DNA of 64,000 bases from Rubellimicrobium roseum (GCF_006152145.1 NZ_VDFV01000009.1:1-64000); one strand, 5' to 3'. Shown: positions 18,423 to 26,817, counted from the stretch's first letter. Notes: generated from the letters alone by a model not told the origin. Numbers and translations are program-made.

Positions 18423-18504
18423 GCAGACATCGAGGGCGGCCCCAACCGCCACGCTCCATGGTCGGCTGTCCCATGATGATGGCTGAAAGCCGGGGGGTCG
18501 CCTC

Positions 18505-19578
18505 TCACCCCAGCGCCGCCGGAGGCACGCTGCCCGCCAGCCCCCTGAGCCCCGCAAGCCGGCGGCGCTCGTCGGCGGGGTGGACGCCAAAGGCCTCCGC
18601 ATAATGGCGAGCAAAGTCGGTGGAGGTGGAATAACCCACCGATCGGGCGATCTCGGTCACCGTGTCGGTGGAGTAGAGCACGCGCTGGCGCCCGCGCTCG
18701 AGACGCATGCGGCGATAGTAGCGCAAGGGAGTCTCCCCGATTGCGGCTTTGAAGGCGCGCTCGAGCGTACGCTCGGACAGGCCCAGTTCCCGCGCGACAT
18801 CGGCAATGGCAAGCGGGTCCTCGATGTGCGAGGCCATGAGCCTCAGCGCCTCGCGCAGTGGGCGGGGCAACATGGCTTCGGTTCCGCCCGCACTTGCGAC
18901 TGGTGTGGCCTGTGGCGCGTTCTCGTCGCGCACGAAGGGATGCTGGAACCAGCAGGCCACCTCGGTCATCAGCGCCCGCCCGCCCCGTTCCTCGATGACG
19001 CGGAGCATGAGGTCGAAGACCGCCCCCGCGCCCGAGACGGTGATGCGGCCCGCGGCCCGCTCGATGGCGGCGCGCGAGGTGGCGGCGTCCGGGAACTCGC
19101 CTGCCCAAGCGGCCTCGTAGCACCAGTGGACGGAGGGTCGATGCGCGCCCATGGCCTGTGCCCGCATGAGCGGGAAGACCCCGCCCGAGAAGCCGCCCAG
19201 GGTCACGCCATGACGCGCAAGGAGCCGCAGGGCCGCGCCCCCTCGACGCGGGTCGGCGAAGCGCGCGTCGGGTGGAGACAGGCAGATCAGGGCGTCGAGC
19301 CGCGCCGGGACCTCGGCCGCCTGCGCGAGCGTAAGGTCCGCGTCGAACCGCACGGCGGCCGAGGAGCGTACCGGGCCGGGCTTCTCCCCGACGAGCGTCC
19401 AGGCGAAGTCCGGCCGGCCGGTGATCTCGTTGGCGGCGCGCAGGGGCTCGACGGCCGAGGTCAGGCAGGCCATGGGGAAGCCCGGGAACAGCAGGAACCC
19501 CCAGGAGCGCAGGGCGGTTTCAGTTGATCGGCCGGTTTGGGTTTGAGTGGCGACATGTTTCACGGTAGGAAACACCAT
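18505..19578 (-). CDS. GlxA-family AraC-type transcriptional regulator
   Basis: A 357-residue activator of the GlxA/GbdR/CdhR kind. The N-terminal DJ-1/PfpI-like domain reads LRSWGFLLFPGFPMACLTSA and DALICLSPPDARFA. In place of a catalytic Cys nucleophile it has GGFSGGVFPLM, so it is a sensing domain. The C-terminal AraC domain has two HTHs: PLAIADVARELGLSERTLER and VTEIARSVGYSTSTDFARHY. Relatives control glycine betaine, carnitine, dimethylglycine and sarcosine use. It lies between mgdD (convergent) and an XRE-cupin regulator (divergent, 23 bases apart), so activation of mgd/mgs genes in response to methylated amines is a reasonable guess. Confidence 0.88.
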   Translation of the reverse strand: MVFPTVKHVATQTQTGRSTETALRSWGFLLFPGFPMACLTSAVEPLRAANEITGRPDFAWTLVGEKPGPVRSSAAVRFDADLTLAQAAEVPARLDALICLSPPDARFADPRRGGAALRLLARHGVTLGGFSGGVFPLMRAQAMGAHRPSVHWCYEAAWAGEFPDAATSRAAIERAAGRITVSGAGAVFDLMLRVIEERGGRALMTEVACWFQHPFVRDENAPQATPVASAGGTEAMLPRPLREALRLMASHIEDPLAIADVARELGLSERTLERAFKAAIGETPLRYYRRMRLERGRQRVLYSTDTVTEIARSVGYSTSTDFARHYAEAFGVHPADERRRLAGLRGLAGSVPPAALG

Positions 19579-19601
19579 AGGACAGAAGGAACCCGCGCGC
19601 C

Positions 19602-20303
19602 ATGCCTGAAGATTTCGACGGGACCGAGGACGCCGTCCGCGCCGCGCACAGCGGAGCGCCCTCGCCCGACCGGCCCAGGGGCAAGCCCGCCTTCAGCCAG
19701 GACCCCCACCGGGTGCGGGATCTCGCGGAGCGCAACCTGGAGACGGCGATCGGGCGCGAGGTGCGGGCCTTTCGCCGCGCACAGGGAATGACCGTGGCGG
19801 ATCTCGCGCAGGCGACGGGGCTGTCCATCGGCATGCTGTCCAAGATCGAGAACGGGATGACCTCGCCCTCGCTCGCGACGCTGCAGGCGCTGGCGCACGC
19901 CTTCTCGGCCCCGATCACCGCCTTCTTCCGGGGTTACGAGGAGAAGCGGGAAGTCCAGCACGTCAAGGCAGGCGAGCATCTGGAGATCGAGCGGCGCGGC
20001 ACGCGGGCGGGGCACCAGTATCACCTTCTGGGGCATATCGGGGCCAATGCCTCGGGCGTGGTGGTGGAGCCTTACGTCATCACGCTCACCGAGGAATCGG
20101 ACGTCTTCCCGACGTTCCAGCATGACGGGATCGAGCTTCTCTACATGCTGGAAGGCGAGGTTACCTACCGGCACGGGGACCAGCTCTTCCATCTGCGCCC
20201 CGGGGACTCGCTCCTCTTCGACGCGGACGCGCGGCACGGGCCCGAGGTGCTCAACAGGCTGCCTGCCCGTTACCTGTCGGTCATCTCGTACCCGCAGCCC
20301 TGA
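19602..20303 (+). CDS. XRE-family regulator with C-terminal cupin
   Basis: A 233-residue regulator with a lambda-repressor-type HTH (REVRAFRRAQGMTVADLAQ, then SIGMLSKIENGMTSPSLATL; residues about 50-90) and a C-terminal cupin sensor (about 160-230; FQHDGIELLYMLEGEVTYRH, HLRPGDSLLFDADARHGPE). The cupin histidines may bind a metal or small ligand. Proteins of this layout often control amino acid or amine use. It is divergent from the GlxA-type regulator with only 23 bases between starts, so the two probably share and contest one promoter region. The 3' end overlaps by 23 bases the convergent small membrane protein gene. Confidence 0.88.
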   Translation: MPEDFDGTEDAVRAAHSGAPSPDRPRGKPAFSQDPHRVRDLAERNLETAIGREVRAFRRAQGMTVADLAQATGLSIGMLSKIENGMTSPSLATLQALAHAFSAPITAFFRGYEEKREVQHVKAGEHLEIERRGTRAGHQYHLLGHIGANASGVVVEPYVITLTEESDVFPTFQHDGIELLYMLEGEVTYRHGDQLFHLRPGDSLLFDADARHGPEVLNRLPARYLSVISYPQP

Positions 20304-20547
20304 TCGTCCCGGTCCGGAGGCGCGCCACGCGATAGGCGTCCAGAACGGCCATCAGATGGACGAAGATCCCGCCCGCGAGACGTCCCACCCAGGACACCCC
20401 GGGGTCGGCGGTGACGAAGGTGAAGGTCCCGAGCAGCAGCGCGAAGAAGGCGAAGATCAGCCCCCGCACGGGTTGGCGGTTCAGGACTTGGCCCATGCCC
20501 GGGAGCACGAGCGCGACAACGAGGACGAGGTGAGGCGACAGGGGCAT
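20281..20547 (-). CDS. Small integral membrane protein
   Basis: An 88-residue protein with two or three hydrophobic helices (HLVLVVALVLPGMGQVLN; GLIFAFFALLLGTFTFVT; GGIFVHLMAVLDAYRVAR). The GMGQ...RG opening resembles small membrane proteins of TM2-like type, but no function is recognised. Its start is adjacent to the stop of the gene upstream on the same strand, and its end overlaps the XRE-cupin gene. It is the last gene of the permease-containing minus-strand group. Confidence 0.65.
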   Translation of the reverse strand: MPLSPHLVLVVALVLPGMGQVLNRQPVRGLIFAFFALLLGTFTFVTADPGVSWVGRLAGGIFVHLMAVLDAYRVARLRTGTIRAAGTR

Positions 20548-21230
20548 CAGGCGCTGAGACGTTCCGGTTGGGGCGCGAGAGCCGCGCGGAAATCGAGGAG
20601 TGCTTCAAGGAGCGGCGCGAGTTCGGAGGGGTCAAACGGGGTCGCCCCCATCTCGGCGTCGCGGAAGACGAGATAGCGGGTGCGCGGCGCCTCCTCCGCC
20701 AGCCAGGTGAGGCGGAGGCCCTTGGGCGAGAGGATCACCTCCTTCAAGCGGTCCTCGCCCAGGCGGGCGACGACCTCGGCCAGCAGCCCGGGCGGCGTGC
20801 CTTCGGCGGCGTCGGTGCGGACCGCGCTGTCGGCGGGCAGGTCTGGTACAGGCGCAAGCTGGCGTGGCAGGCGGTCGAAGGCCGAGAAGGTCTCTCCCCC
20901 GCGCGGACGCAGCATCAGATGCCAGGTCCAGGCCAGCGGCATCGGCTCGGGCAGCGTGACGAGCAGCCAGAGCGCCGGGAGTTTTCGGGTGGCGAGCGTG
21001 TCGGGCACTACCCGCACCTCGAACGGCGCACCGCCCCGGAACCCGGTAACGCGCGGAAAGCCGTAGGGCTCCAGACGCGCGGCCGGCGAGGCCAGCAGGG
21101 GAAGAACCGCGTCCAGGTACCCGGCTCGCATGGCTCGCCGGACGGCGGCGGCACGGGACAGGCGCCGGGCCTGCCAGACCAGGAGCAGCCCCAAAGCAAG
21201 GAGCGCGAGGAGGACGCGAGGCTCGGCCAT
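20547..21230 (-). CDS. Membrane-anchored protein of unknown function
   Basis: A 227-residue protein starting MAEPRVLLALLALGLLLVWQ, a single N-terminal anchor, followed by an apparently soluble domain (GFPRVTGFRGGAPFEVRVVP, LAEVVARLGEDRLKEVILSP, RTRYLVFRDAEMGATPFDPS). The soluble part looks like a mixed alpha/beta domain. I do not recognise the family. The ATG at 21230 is chosen because it opens the hydrophobic helix; the frame is open farther upstream but that part is antisense to the permease end. It is separated from the permease by a UUCG-capped hairpin, so it may be transcribed at a reduced level relative to it. Confidence 0.6.
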   Translation of the reverse strand: MAEPRVLLALLALGLLLVWQARRLSRAAAVRRAMRAGYLDAVLPLLASPAARLEPYGFPRVTGFRGGAPFEVRVVPDTLATRKLPALWLLVTLPEPMPLAWTWHLMLRPRGGETFSAFDRLPRQLAPVPDLPADSAVRTDAAEGTPPGLLAEVVARLGEDRLKEVILSPKGLRLTWLAEEAPRTRYLVFRDAEMGATPFDPSELAPLLEALLDFRAALAPQPERLSA

Positions 21231-21252
21231 GTCAGTCTCCGGCACGGGTGGA

Positions 21253-21272
21253 CGGGCCCCCGAAGGGGCCCG
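21253..21272 (-). terminator. UUCG-tetraloop hairpin after the permease gene
   Basis: Three bases after the permease stop (reading the minus strand) is CGGGCCCC-TTCG-GGGGCCCG, a perfect 8-bp GC stem with the extra-stable C(UUCG)G loop. No U tract follows, so it may act as a transcript 3'-end stabiliser or a partial attenuator before the two downstream genes rather than as a full terminator. Confidence 0.6.
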
Positions 21273-21274
21273 CC

Positions 21275-22687
21275 TCAGTAGCCCTGCGGCTTGGGCCAGG
21301 GCATCGTGAACTGGTCGGCGCGCTTTACGTATCGGTAGCGGCGCAGGTGGAACCAGAGCGAGGCCACGATGTAGAACACCACCATCGCGATGAGCTGGGT
21401 GCCGTAACCCAGGAACACCGCGAAGAAGGTCACCGCGCAGAGCAGGATCAGCACGATCGCTGGGACCGGGTGCATCGGGTGGACGTAGCCCCGCTTGATC
21501 GAGCCCAGCGGCCACTTGCGGCGGAACATGATCATGTTGAAGGGCATGAAGGTATAGCCCAGCAGCCCCGAGAGGATCGAGAAGGTCACCACCTGATCGA
21601 GCGGCGCCCCCAGCGCGAAGACGAGTGCGATGGGTACGAGGAAGATGATCGAGCGGTAGGGCGTCCGGTAGACCGGGTGCACCGCGCCGAACCACGCGGG
21701 CAGGTAATGGTCGCGGCCCATGGAGAACCAGGCGCGGCTCGCGTCGTTGATGCAGCCGTTGGCGGAGGCGAGGGTCGCGAAGAGCGTCCCCACGCCGAGC
21801 AGCACGAGGAGCGCCGTCGAGCCCGTCATCCGCGCCGCGTCGAAGAGCGGCACGCCCGACTGGCCCAGATACTCCCAGGGCATGAGGCCCACGCAGACGT
21901 ACCAGGTGAGCGTCGCCGCGATCACCAGCGTCATGATCCCCGCGAGCGTCCCGAAAGGCAGCGAGCGGGCGGGCGAGCGCACCTCCTCGGCCGCTTGGCA
22001 GGTGCCCTCGATGCCGAGATAGTACCAGAGGCCGAAATGCATGGCCGCGAGCACGCCGAGCCAGCCATAGGGCAGGTCGGTCATAAGCTCCGCGTGACGC
22101 AACGGCGTAGCGTCGGACCAGGGCGCGGTGCCGAGGAAGAGGATCAGGATCGCCACGAAGGCCACGGCGGTGATGACGAGGCTGAAGTTCAGCGTCGCGA
22201 GCACGCCCCGGTAGTTGAGCCAGGCGAGGAAGAGGATGGAGAGCACGATGAAAGGCTGCGGGTTCAGCCCCTCGTGCCCGGCCATGGCGGCCACCGTCTC
22301 CATCAGGAAGCCGACGGTCAGGGCGTTCGCTGCCTCGAGCATCGTGTAGGCGAAGACAAGGTAGAGGCCCACGTTGAAGGCCATGAGCGGCCCGACGATG
22401 TGCTTGGCCTGCGTGTACTGGCCCCCGGCCGCGGCGACCGTCGAGGTCACCTCGGAGTCGATCATGGCCACGCAGGAGTAGAGGAGCCCCGCGAACCAGC
22501 AGGCGATGAGCGCGGCGTAGGCCCCGCCCTTCCCCACCGCGAAGTTCCAGCCCATGTACTCGCCCACGAGGACGATGCCCACGCCCAGCGCCCAGACATG
22601 GGCGGGGCCGAGGACGCGGACGAGGCCAACCTTGGTGGCGTGCACCATTCCGTCCGCGACGGGAGAGGCGATGTCGGTCTGCGCCAT
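21275..22687 (-). CDS. APC-superfamily amino acid/amine permease
   Basis: A 470-residue transporter with about 12 helices. The first helices read VWALGVGIVLVGEYMGWNFA and AALIACWFAGLLYSCVAMID, and later LTWYVCVGLMPWEYLG and IIFLVPIALVFALGAPLDQV. The GEYMGWN and TVAAAGGQYTQA segments fit the APC family (ethanolamine/amino acid permease type). Lying between mgdABCD and mgsABC-gmaS, it is a candidate importer of methylamine or an N-methylated amino acid; this is inference. The start ATG at 22687 abuts the stop of the upstream 54-residue protein. Three tiny membrane proteins precede it in the same operon, an unusual partner set for a permease that normally works alone. Confidence 0.85.
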   Translation of the reverse strand: MAQTDIASPVADGMVHATKVGLVRVLGPAHVWALGVGIVLVGEYMGWNFAVGKGGAYAALIACWFAGLLYSCVAMIDSEVTSTVAAAGGQYTQAKHIVGPLMAFNVGLYLVFAYTMLEAANALTVGFLMETVAAMAGHEGLNPQPFIVLSILFLAWLNYRGVLATLNFSLVITAVAFVAILILFLGTAPWSDATPLRHAELMTDLPYGWLGVLAAMHFGLWYYLGIEGTCQAAEEVRSPARSLPFGTLAGIMTLVIAATLTWYVCVGLMPWEYLGQSGVPLFDAARMTGSTALLVLLGVGTLFATLASANGCINDASRAWFSMGRDHYLPAWFGAVHPVYRTPYRSIIFLVPIALVFALGAPLDQVVTFSILSGLLGYTFMPFNMIMFRRKWPLGSIKRGYVHPMHPVPAIVLILLCAVTFFAVFLGYGTQLIAMVVFYIVASLWFHLRRYRYVKRADQFTMPWPKPQGY

Positions 22688-22851
22688 CAGCGGTGCTCCT
22701 CGGTGAGGGCCTCGATCTCGCCCTCGCGCGAGGAGGTCAGGACGTCCTCGTCGTAGGTCGAGTCGATGCGGATCCAGTCGGCGATGATGAGGACGGCGAA
22801 GAGCGCCGAGAGCGCCCAAGCCGCGACTTCCAGGAAAGTCCAGACATCCAT
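22687..22851 (-). CDS. Tiny single-pass membrane protein (permease operon)
   Basis: A 54-residue protein starting MDVWTFLEVAAWALSALFAV with one transmembrane helix and a charged tail STYDEDVLTSSREGEIEALT. The ATG at 22851 has GGGAG eight bases before it; a GTG three codons upstream overlaps the previous stop but is less well placed. It shares its boundary with the permease start. It looks like an accessory subunit or a regulator of the permease; no family is recognised. Confidence 0.6.
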   Translation of the reverse strand: MDVWTFLEVAAWALSALFAVLIIADWIRIDSTYDEDVLTSSREGEIEALTEEHR

Positions 22852-22856
22852 GGCGC

Positions 22857-23237
22857 TCACTCCCGTCCGAACTTCTCGGCGATGACTTCGCGGTACTCGC
22901 GATCGCTCAGGCGGAACATCAGGACGAAGTAGCCGACGACCACGACGACCATCACGATGAGGCTCAGCGCGCCGAACGAATAGTCGAAGCGCGAGGTGAT
23001 GATGTCCTGCGCCGCCGTCGGGTCGGCGTAGCCGAGCGCGTTCCATCGTTCGACCATCGCCTCGTTCTGGCCGAGGCTTTCCCAGGTCGGGTTCTCCTGC
23101 GGGCTGGGCGAGGCGGTGCGGCCGGCGAGGCCCATGTAGAGCGGCAGGTAGAGCGCGCCGAAGGTGAGCGCGAGAAGGACGATCACGTCCACGATCTGTC
23201 CGAGTTTCGACTGCGCGGGGGGGCGGTAGCGGGCCAT
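22857..23237 (-). CDS. Two-helix membrane protein (permease operon)
   Basis: A 126-residue protein with a helix at each end (IVDVIVLLALTFGALYLPLY at about 15-34; GALSLIVMVVVVVGYFVLMF at about 89-108). Between them is a presumably extracytoplasmic segment of about 50 residues, NPTWESLGQNEAMVERWNAL and DPTAAQDIITSRFDYS. The gene lies 3 bases after one small membrane protein gene and 5 before the next. No family is recognised. The conserved-looking loop could touch a substrate or the permease. Confidence 0.65.
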   Translation of the reverse strand: MARYRPPAQSKLGQIVDVIVLLALTFGALYLPLYMGLAGRTASPSPQENPTWESLGQNEAMVERWNALGYADPTAAQDIITSRFDYSFGALSLIVMVVVVVGYFVLMFRLSDREYREVIAEKFGRE

Positions 23238-23240
23238 GGC

Positions 23241-23528
23241 TCAGCCCCTCCCGCTGCGGAGGGCGTCGAGGAACTTGAGGTCGAGCCCGTAGATGAAGTC
23301 GCGGTCCTCGCGGTAATGGGCGAGCATGGCGATGATCGCGGCGGTGTTGAAGACCAGCACCGCCACGCCGCCGACCAGCAGCAGGGTCCGCGCGGTCGCG
23401 CTGGGCGCGATATCCCAGGTCGCCCAGAGCACGAAGAGGATGGCGAACCAGAGGCCCAGCACGAAGGCCCAGGCGGCGGCGGTGTCGCGTCGATGCATGG
23501 ATGGGATGCGGGAGTCCGTTGACGGCAA
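23241..23528 (-). CDS. Two-helix membrane protein, first gene of permease operon
   Basis: A 95-residue protein with helices AAWAFVLGLWFAILFVLWAT and ARTLLLVGGVAVLVFNTAAI, then a cytoplasmic end HYREDRDFIYGLDLKFLDAL. The TTG at 23528 is chosen because AGGAGGAGG stands just before it; the first in-frame ATG (23498) has no ribosome site and would remove ten residues. It opens the six-gene minus-strand group that includes the permease, and is divergent from mgsA with about 260 bases between. Function unknown. Confidence 0.6.
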   Translation of the reverse strand: MPSTDSRIPSMHRRDTAAAWAFVLGLWFAILFVLWATWDIAPSATARTLLLVGGVAVLVFNTAAIIAMLAHYREDRDFIYGLDLKFLDALRSGRG

Positions 23529-23787
23529 GGGTGAGTCCTCCTCCTGTTGGTGCGACCGGATCGTGCCGGTCAACTTTTTTTCCTTTGAGGAGAAGCCGGG
23601 GCTGCCCGTCTGTCAAGCAGAGACCATGGCTCGCTGCCCTGTCTTTAGGCGATCCGCAAAGGCCCGGAACGCGGACGAGGCCCAAGGCTCGGCACCCTTG
23701 CCCCAAGGTGAAAAAAGTTTCATCTAGGTTGAGCGACGGAAAACCCGGTGCTAGGCTGGCCCCGACGATGCAAAGGAGATCGTGACC

Positions 23788-24684
23788 ATGTGCGGGATCG
23801 TGGGCCTGTTCCTGAAGGACCCCAAGCTCGAGCCGCATCTCGGCGAGATGCTGGCCGACATGCTCATCACCATGACCGACCGCGGCCCGGACAGCGCCGG
23901 GATCGCGGTCTATGGCCGCCCCCGGAAGGGCCGCGCCAAGCTGACCGTGCAGTCCGCGAACCCGGGCGCCGACTTTGACGGCCTCGACCGCGATCTCAAG
24001 AAGGAGATCGGCGGCAAGGTCGGGATCGAGGTCAAGGACACCCATGCGGTGCTCGAGGTCGACGAGGACCGGCTCGAGGTCGCGCGCGATGTCGTGCGGA
24101 CCCTCCGCCCCGGCCTCAAGCTCATGAGCGCGGGCGAGGGGATCGAGATCTACAAGGAGGTGGGCCTGCCCAAGGACGTGGCCGCCCGCTTCGAGATCGC
24201 GCGCATGTCCGGCACCCACGGCATCGGCCACACCCGGATGGCGACCGAGTCGGCGGTGACGACCATGGGCGCCCACCCCTTCTCCACCGGCCCGGACCAG
24301 TGCCTCGTGCACAACGGGTCGCTGTCGAACCACAACGCCGTGCGACGGACGCTGAAGCGCGCCGGCATGACCTTCGAGACCGAGAACGACACCGAGGTCG
24401 CGGCCGCCTACTTGAGCCACAAGATCGCGGACGGCGCGGGACTCGGGCAGGCGATGGAGGGAACGCTCCAGGACCTCGACGGCTTCTTCACCTTCGTGGT
24501 GGGCACCAGGAACGGCTTCGGCGTGGTGCGCGACCCCATCGCCTGCAAGCCCGCCGTGATGGCCGAGACCGACCAGTACGTTGCCTTCGGATCGGAATAC
24601 CGTGCCATGGTCGGCCTGCCAGGGATCGAGACCGCCCGCGTCTGGGAGCCCGAGCCCGCCACCGTCTACTTCTGGGAACGCTGA
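23788..24684 (+). CDS. mgsA: N-methylglutamate synthase subunit A (amidotransferase-like)
   Basis: A 298-residue class-II glutamine-amidotransferase-type subunit (GlxB family). N-methylglutamate synthase swaps the methylamine of gamma-glutamylmethylamide or free methylamine onto the 2-oxoglutarate/glutamate skeleton with MgsB and MgsC. The mature protein begins with the nucleophile Cys2 (MCGIVGLFLKDP). Other motifs are TMTDRGPDSAGIAVYG, GIGHTRMATESAVTTMGAHP (substrate Arg) and CLVHNGSLSNHNAVRRTL. The ATG at 23788, not the GTG two codons earlier, is chosen because it places Cys at position 2 and has AAAGGAG nine bases before it. First gene of mgsABC-gmaS. Confidence 0.92.
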   Translation: MCGIVGLFLKDPKLEPHLGEMLADMLITMTDRGPDSAGIAVYGRPRKGRAKLTVQSANPGADFDGLDRDLKKEIGGKVGIEVKDTHAVLEVDEDRLEVARDVVRTLRPGLKLMSAGEGIEIYKEVGLPKDVAARFEIARMSGTHGIGHTRMATESAVTTMGAHPFSTGPDQCLVHNGSLSNHNAVRRTLKRAGMTFETENDTEVAAAYLSHKIADGAGLGQAMEGTLQDLDGFFTFVVGTRNGFGVVRDPIACKPAVMAETDQYVAFGSEYRAMVGLPGIETARVWEPEPATVYFWER

Positions 24685-24700
24685 GGGGCCCTGCCCCCTC
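24683..24700 (+). promoter_or_regulatory. Hairpin between mgsA and mgsB
   Basis: GAGGGG (24683-24688) and CCCCTC (24695-24700) can pair as a 6-bp stem overlapping the mgsA stop codon. It lacks a U tract; a minor mRNA-processing or attenuating role is possible. Confidence 0.3.
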
Positions 24701-24717
24701 ACCTTCAGGGACATGCG

Positions 24718-25458
24718 ATGCTGCACACCGCCACCGCCGAACTGACCGCCGCCGATCGCGAAGGGGTCAAGGTCTTCGACCTGACCGCCCATGGGCTGCG
24801 CGCGCTGAACCAGGCGCTGCACGACTTCCGGCGCAACCCGACGAACGAGACCGTCTGGGAGATCGTCAACACCAAGGGCGCCCACGCCATCGCCGTCGGC
24901 GTGGACGCCCCGCTCGACATCACCGTGCGGGGGACGACGGGTTACTACTGCGCCGGGATGAACAAGCAGGCCACGATCCGCATCGACGGCTCCGCGGGCC
25001 CAGGCACGGCCGAGAACATGATGTCCGGCACCGTCATCGTGGAAGGCGACGCCTCGCAATACGCCGGCGCCACCGGGCGCGGCGGGCTTCTCGTCATCAA
25101 GGGCAACGCTTCCTCGCGCTGCGGCATCTCCATGAAGGGGATCGACATCGTGGTGCATGGCAACATCGGCCACATGTCGGCCTTCATGGCGCAGTCGGGC
25201 AGCCTCGTGGTGCTGGGCGACGCGGGCGAGGCGCTGGGCGACTCGCTCTACGAGGCCAGGATCTACGTGCGCGGCCAGGTGAAATCCCTGGGCGCGGACT
25301 GCATCGAGAAGGAGATGCGGCCCGAGCACTACGAGCATCTCGAGGCGCTCCTGCGCCGGGGCCTCGCGGACGGGAAGGCCCGGCCGGAGGAGTTCCGCCG
25401 TTACGGCTCGGCCCGCAAGCTTTACACCTTCAACATCGACAACGCGTCGTCCTACTGA
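24718..25458 (+). CDS. mgsB: N-methylglutamate synthase subunit B (GXGXG domain)
   Basis: A 246-residue subunit corresponding to the GXGXG beta-helix domain of glutamate synthase (GlxC family). The repeats are visible: IDGSAGPGTAENMMSGTVIV, GRGGLLVIKGNASSRCGISM, DIVVHGNIGHMSAFMAQSGS and GDAGEALGDSLYEARIYVRG. In large-subunit glutamate synthase this domain is structural and lines the ammonia channel; here it is a stand-alone chain working with MgsA and MgsC. ATG 24718 has only a weak ribosome site. Nine bases separate its stop from the mgsC start. Confidence 0.92.
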   Translation: MLHTATAELTAADREGVKVFDLTAHGLRALNQALHDFRRNPTNETVWEIVNTKGAHAIAVGVDAPLDITVRGTTGYYCAGMNKQATIRIDGSAGPGTAENMMSGTVIVEGDASQYAGATGRGGLLVIKGNASSRCGISMKGIDIVVHGNIGHMSAFMAQSGSLVVLGDAGEALGDSLYEARIYVRGQVKSLGADCIEKEMRPEHYEHLEALLRRGLADGKARPEEFRRYGSARKLYTFNIDNASSY

Positions 25459-25467
25459 GGCCCGCCC

Positions 25468-26799
25468 GTGACCGAGTTCCCCCGCACCCCCCCGCGGCAA
25501 TCCTGGACCTTCTCGAACGACGCCAATGCCGAGATCCGGCGCGCGGCCGCCACCGGCATCTACGACATCCGCGGCGGCGGATCGAAGCGGAAGCTGCCGC
25601 ACTTCGACGACCTGCTGTTCCTCGGGGCCTCCATCTCGCGCTACCCGCTGGAAGGCTACCGCGAGAAATGCTCGACCGACGTCTGGCTCGGCACCCGCCA
25701 TGCCAAGAAGCCCATCCACCTCGACATCCCGATCACCATCGCTGGCATGAGCTTCGGCGCGCTCTCGGGCCCCGCCAAGGAGGCCCTGGGCCGTGGCGCG
25801 ACCGAGGCCGGCACCTCGACCACCACCGGCGACGGCGGCATGACCGAGGAGGAGCGCGGGCATTCCAAGACGCTGGTCTATCAGTACCTTCCCAGCCGCT
25901 ACGGCATGAACCCCGACGACCTGCGCCGCGCGGACGCCATCGAGGTCGTGGTGGGCCAGGGCGCCAAGCCCGGCGGAGGCGGGATGCTGCTGGGCCAGAA
26001 GATCAGCGACCGCGTGGCCGAGATGCGGAACCTCCCCAAGGGGATCGACCAGCGCTCGGCCTGCCGCCACCCCGACTGGACGGGGCCGGACGACCTGGAG
26101 ATCAAGATCCTCGAACTGCGCGAGATCACCGACTGGGAAAAGCCCATCTATGTGAAGGTCGGCGGCGCGCGGCCCTACTACGATACGGCCCTGGCGGTGA
26201 AGGCGGGGGCGGACGTGGTCGTGGTCGACGGGATGCAGGGCGGGACGGCGGCGACGCAGGACGTCTTCATCGAGCACGTCGGCATGCCGACGCTGGCCTG
26301 CATCCCGCAGGCGGTGAAGGCGCTGCAGGACCTCGGCATGCATCGCGAGGTGCAGCTCATCGTCTCGGGCGGGATCCGGTCGGGCGCGGACGTGGCCAAG
26401 GCGCTGGCGCTGGGCGCGGACGCGGTGGCCATCGGCTCGGCGGCGCTGGTGGCGCTGGGCGACAACGATCCCGTGTACGAAGAGGAATACCGCAAGCTCG
26501 GCACCACCGCCGGGGCCTATGACGACTGGCACGAGGGCAAGGACCCCGCCGGCATCACCACGCAGGACCCGGAGCTTTTCGGGCGCTTCGACCCGGTGCT
26601 CGGGGGCCGGCGACTCAAGAACTACCTCAAGGTGATGACGCTCGAGGCGCAGACCATCGCGCGCGCCTGCGGCAAGAGCCACGTGCACAATCTCGAGCCC
26701 GAGGATCTTTGCGCGCTCACGATCGAGGCGGCGGCGATGGCGGGCGTGCCGCTCGCGGGGACGAGCTGGATCCCCGGACGCTCGGGCGGGCCGTTCTGA
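25468..26799 (+). CDS. mgsC: N-methylglutamate synthase subunit C (FMN glutamate synthase-like)
   Basis: A 443-residue FMN-binding, glutamate-synthase-like catalytic subunit (GlxD family). A TIM-barrel synthase site is seen from about residue 90: IPITIAGMSFGALSGPAKEA, TSTTTGDGGMTEEERGH, then GQGAKPGGGGMLLGQKISDR. The phosphate-binding end of the barrel reads QLIVSGGIRSGADVAKALAL and GADAVAIGSAALVALG. It forms N-methylglutamate from 2-oxoglutarate and the methylamine unit delivered by the other subunits. It starts with GTG nine bases after mgsB. It is followed by a strong hairpin, then gmaS. Confidence 0.93.
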   Translation: MTEFPRTPPRQSWTFSNDANAEIRRAAATGIYDIRGGGSKRKLPHFDDLLFLGASISRYPLEGYREKCSTDVWLGTRHAKKPIHLDIPITIAGMSFGALSGPAKEALGRGATEAGTSTTTGDGGMTEEERGHSKTLVYQYLPSRYGMNPDDLRRADAIEVVVGQGAKPGGGGMLLGQKISDRVAEMRNLPKGIDQRSACRHPDWTGPDDLEIKILELREITDWEKPIYVKVGGARPYYDTALAVKAGADVVVVDGMQGGTAATQDVFIEHVGMPTLACIPQAVKALQDLGMHREVQLIVSGGIRSGADVAKALALGADAVAIGSAALVALGDNDPVYEEEYRKLGTTAGAYDDWHEGKDPAGITTQDPELFGRFDPVLGGRRLKNYLKVMTLEAQTIARACGKSHVHNLEPEDLCALTIEAAAMAGVPLAGTSWIPGRSGGPF

Positions 26800-26817
26800 T
26801 GTAAGCTCTTTGGCGGA

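Noticed and set aside
23757-23772. A sigma54-like TGGCCCC-N4-ATGCA (GG-N10-GC) before mgsA
   Set aside because: It ends just before the ribosome site; a start 12 bases further would leave no leader. Probably chance.
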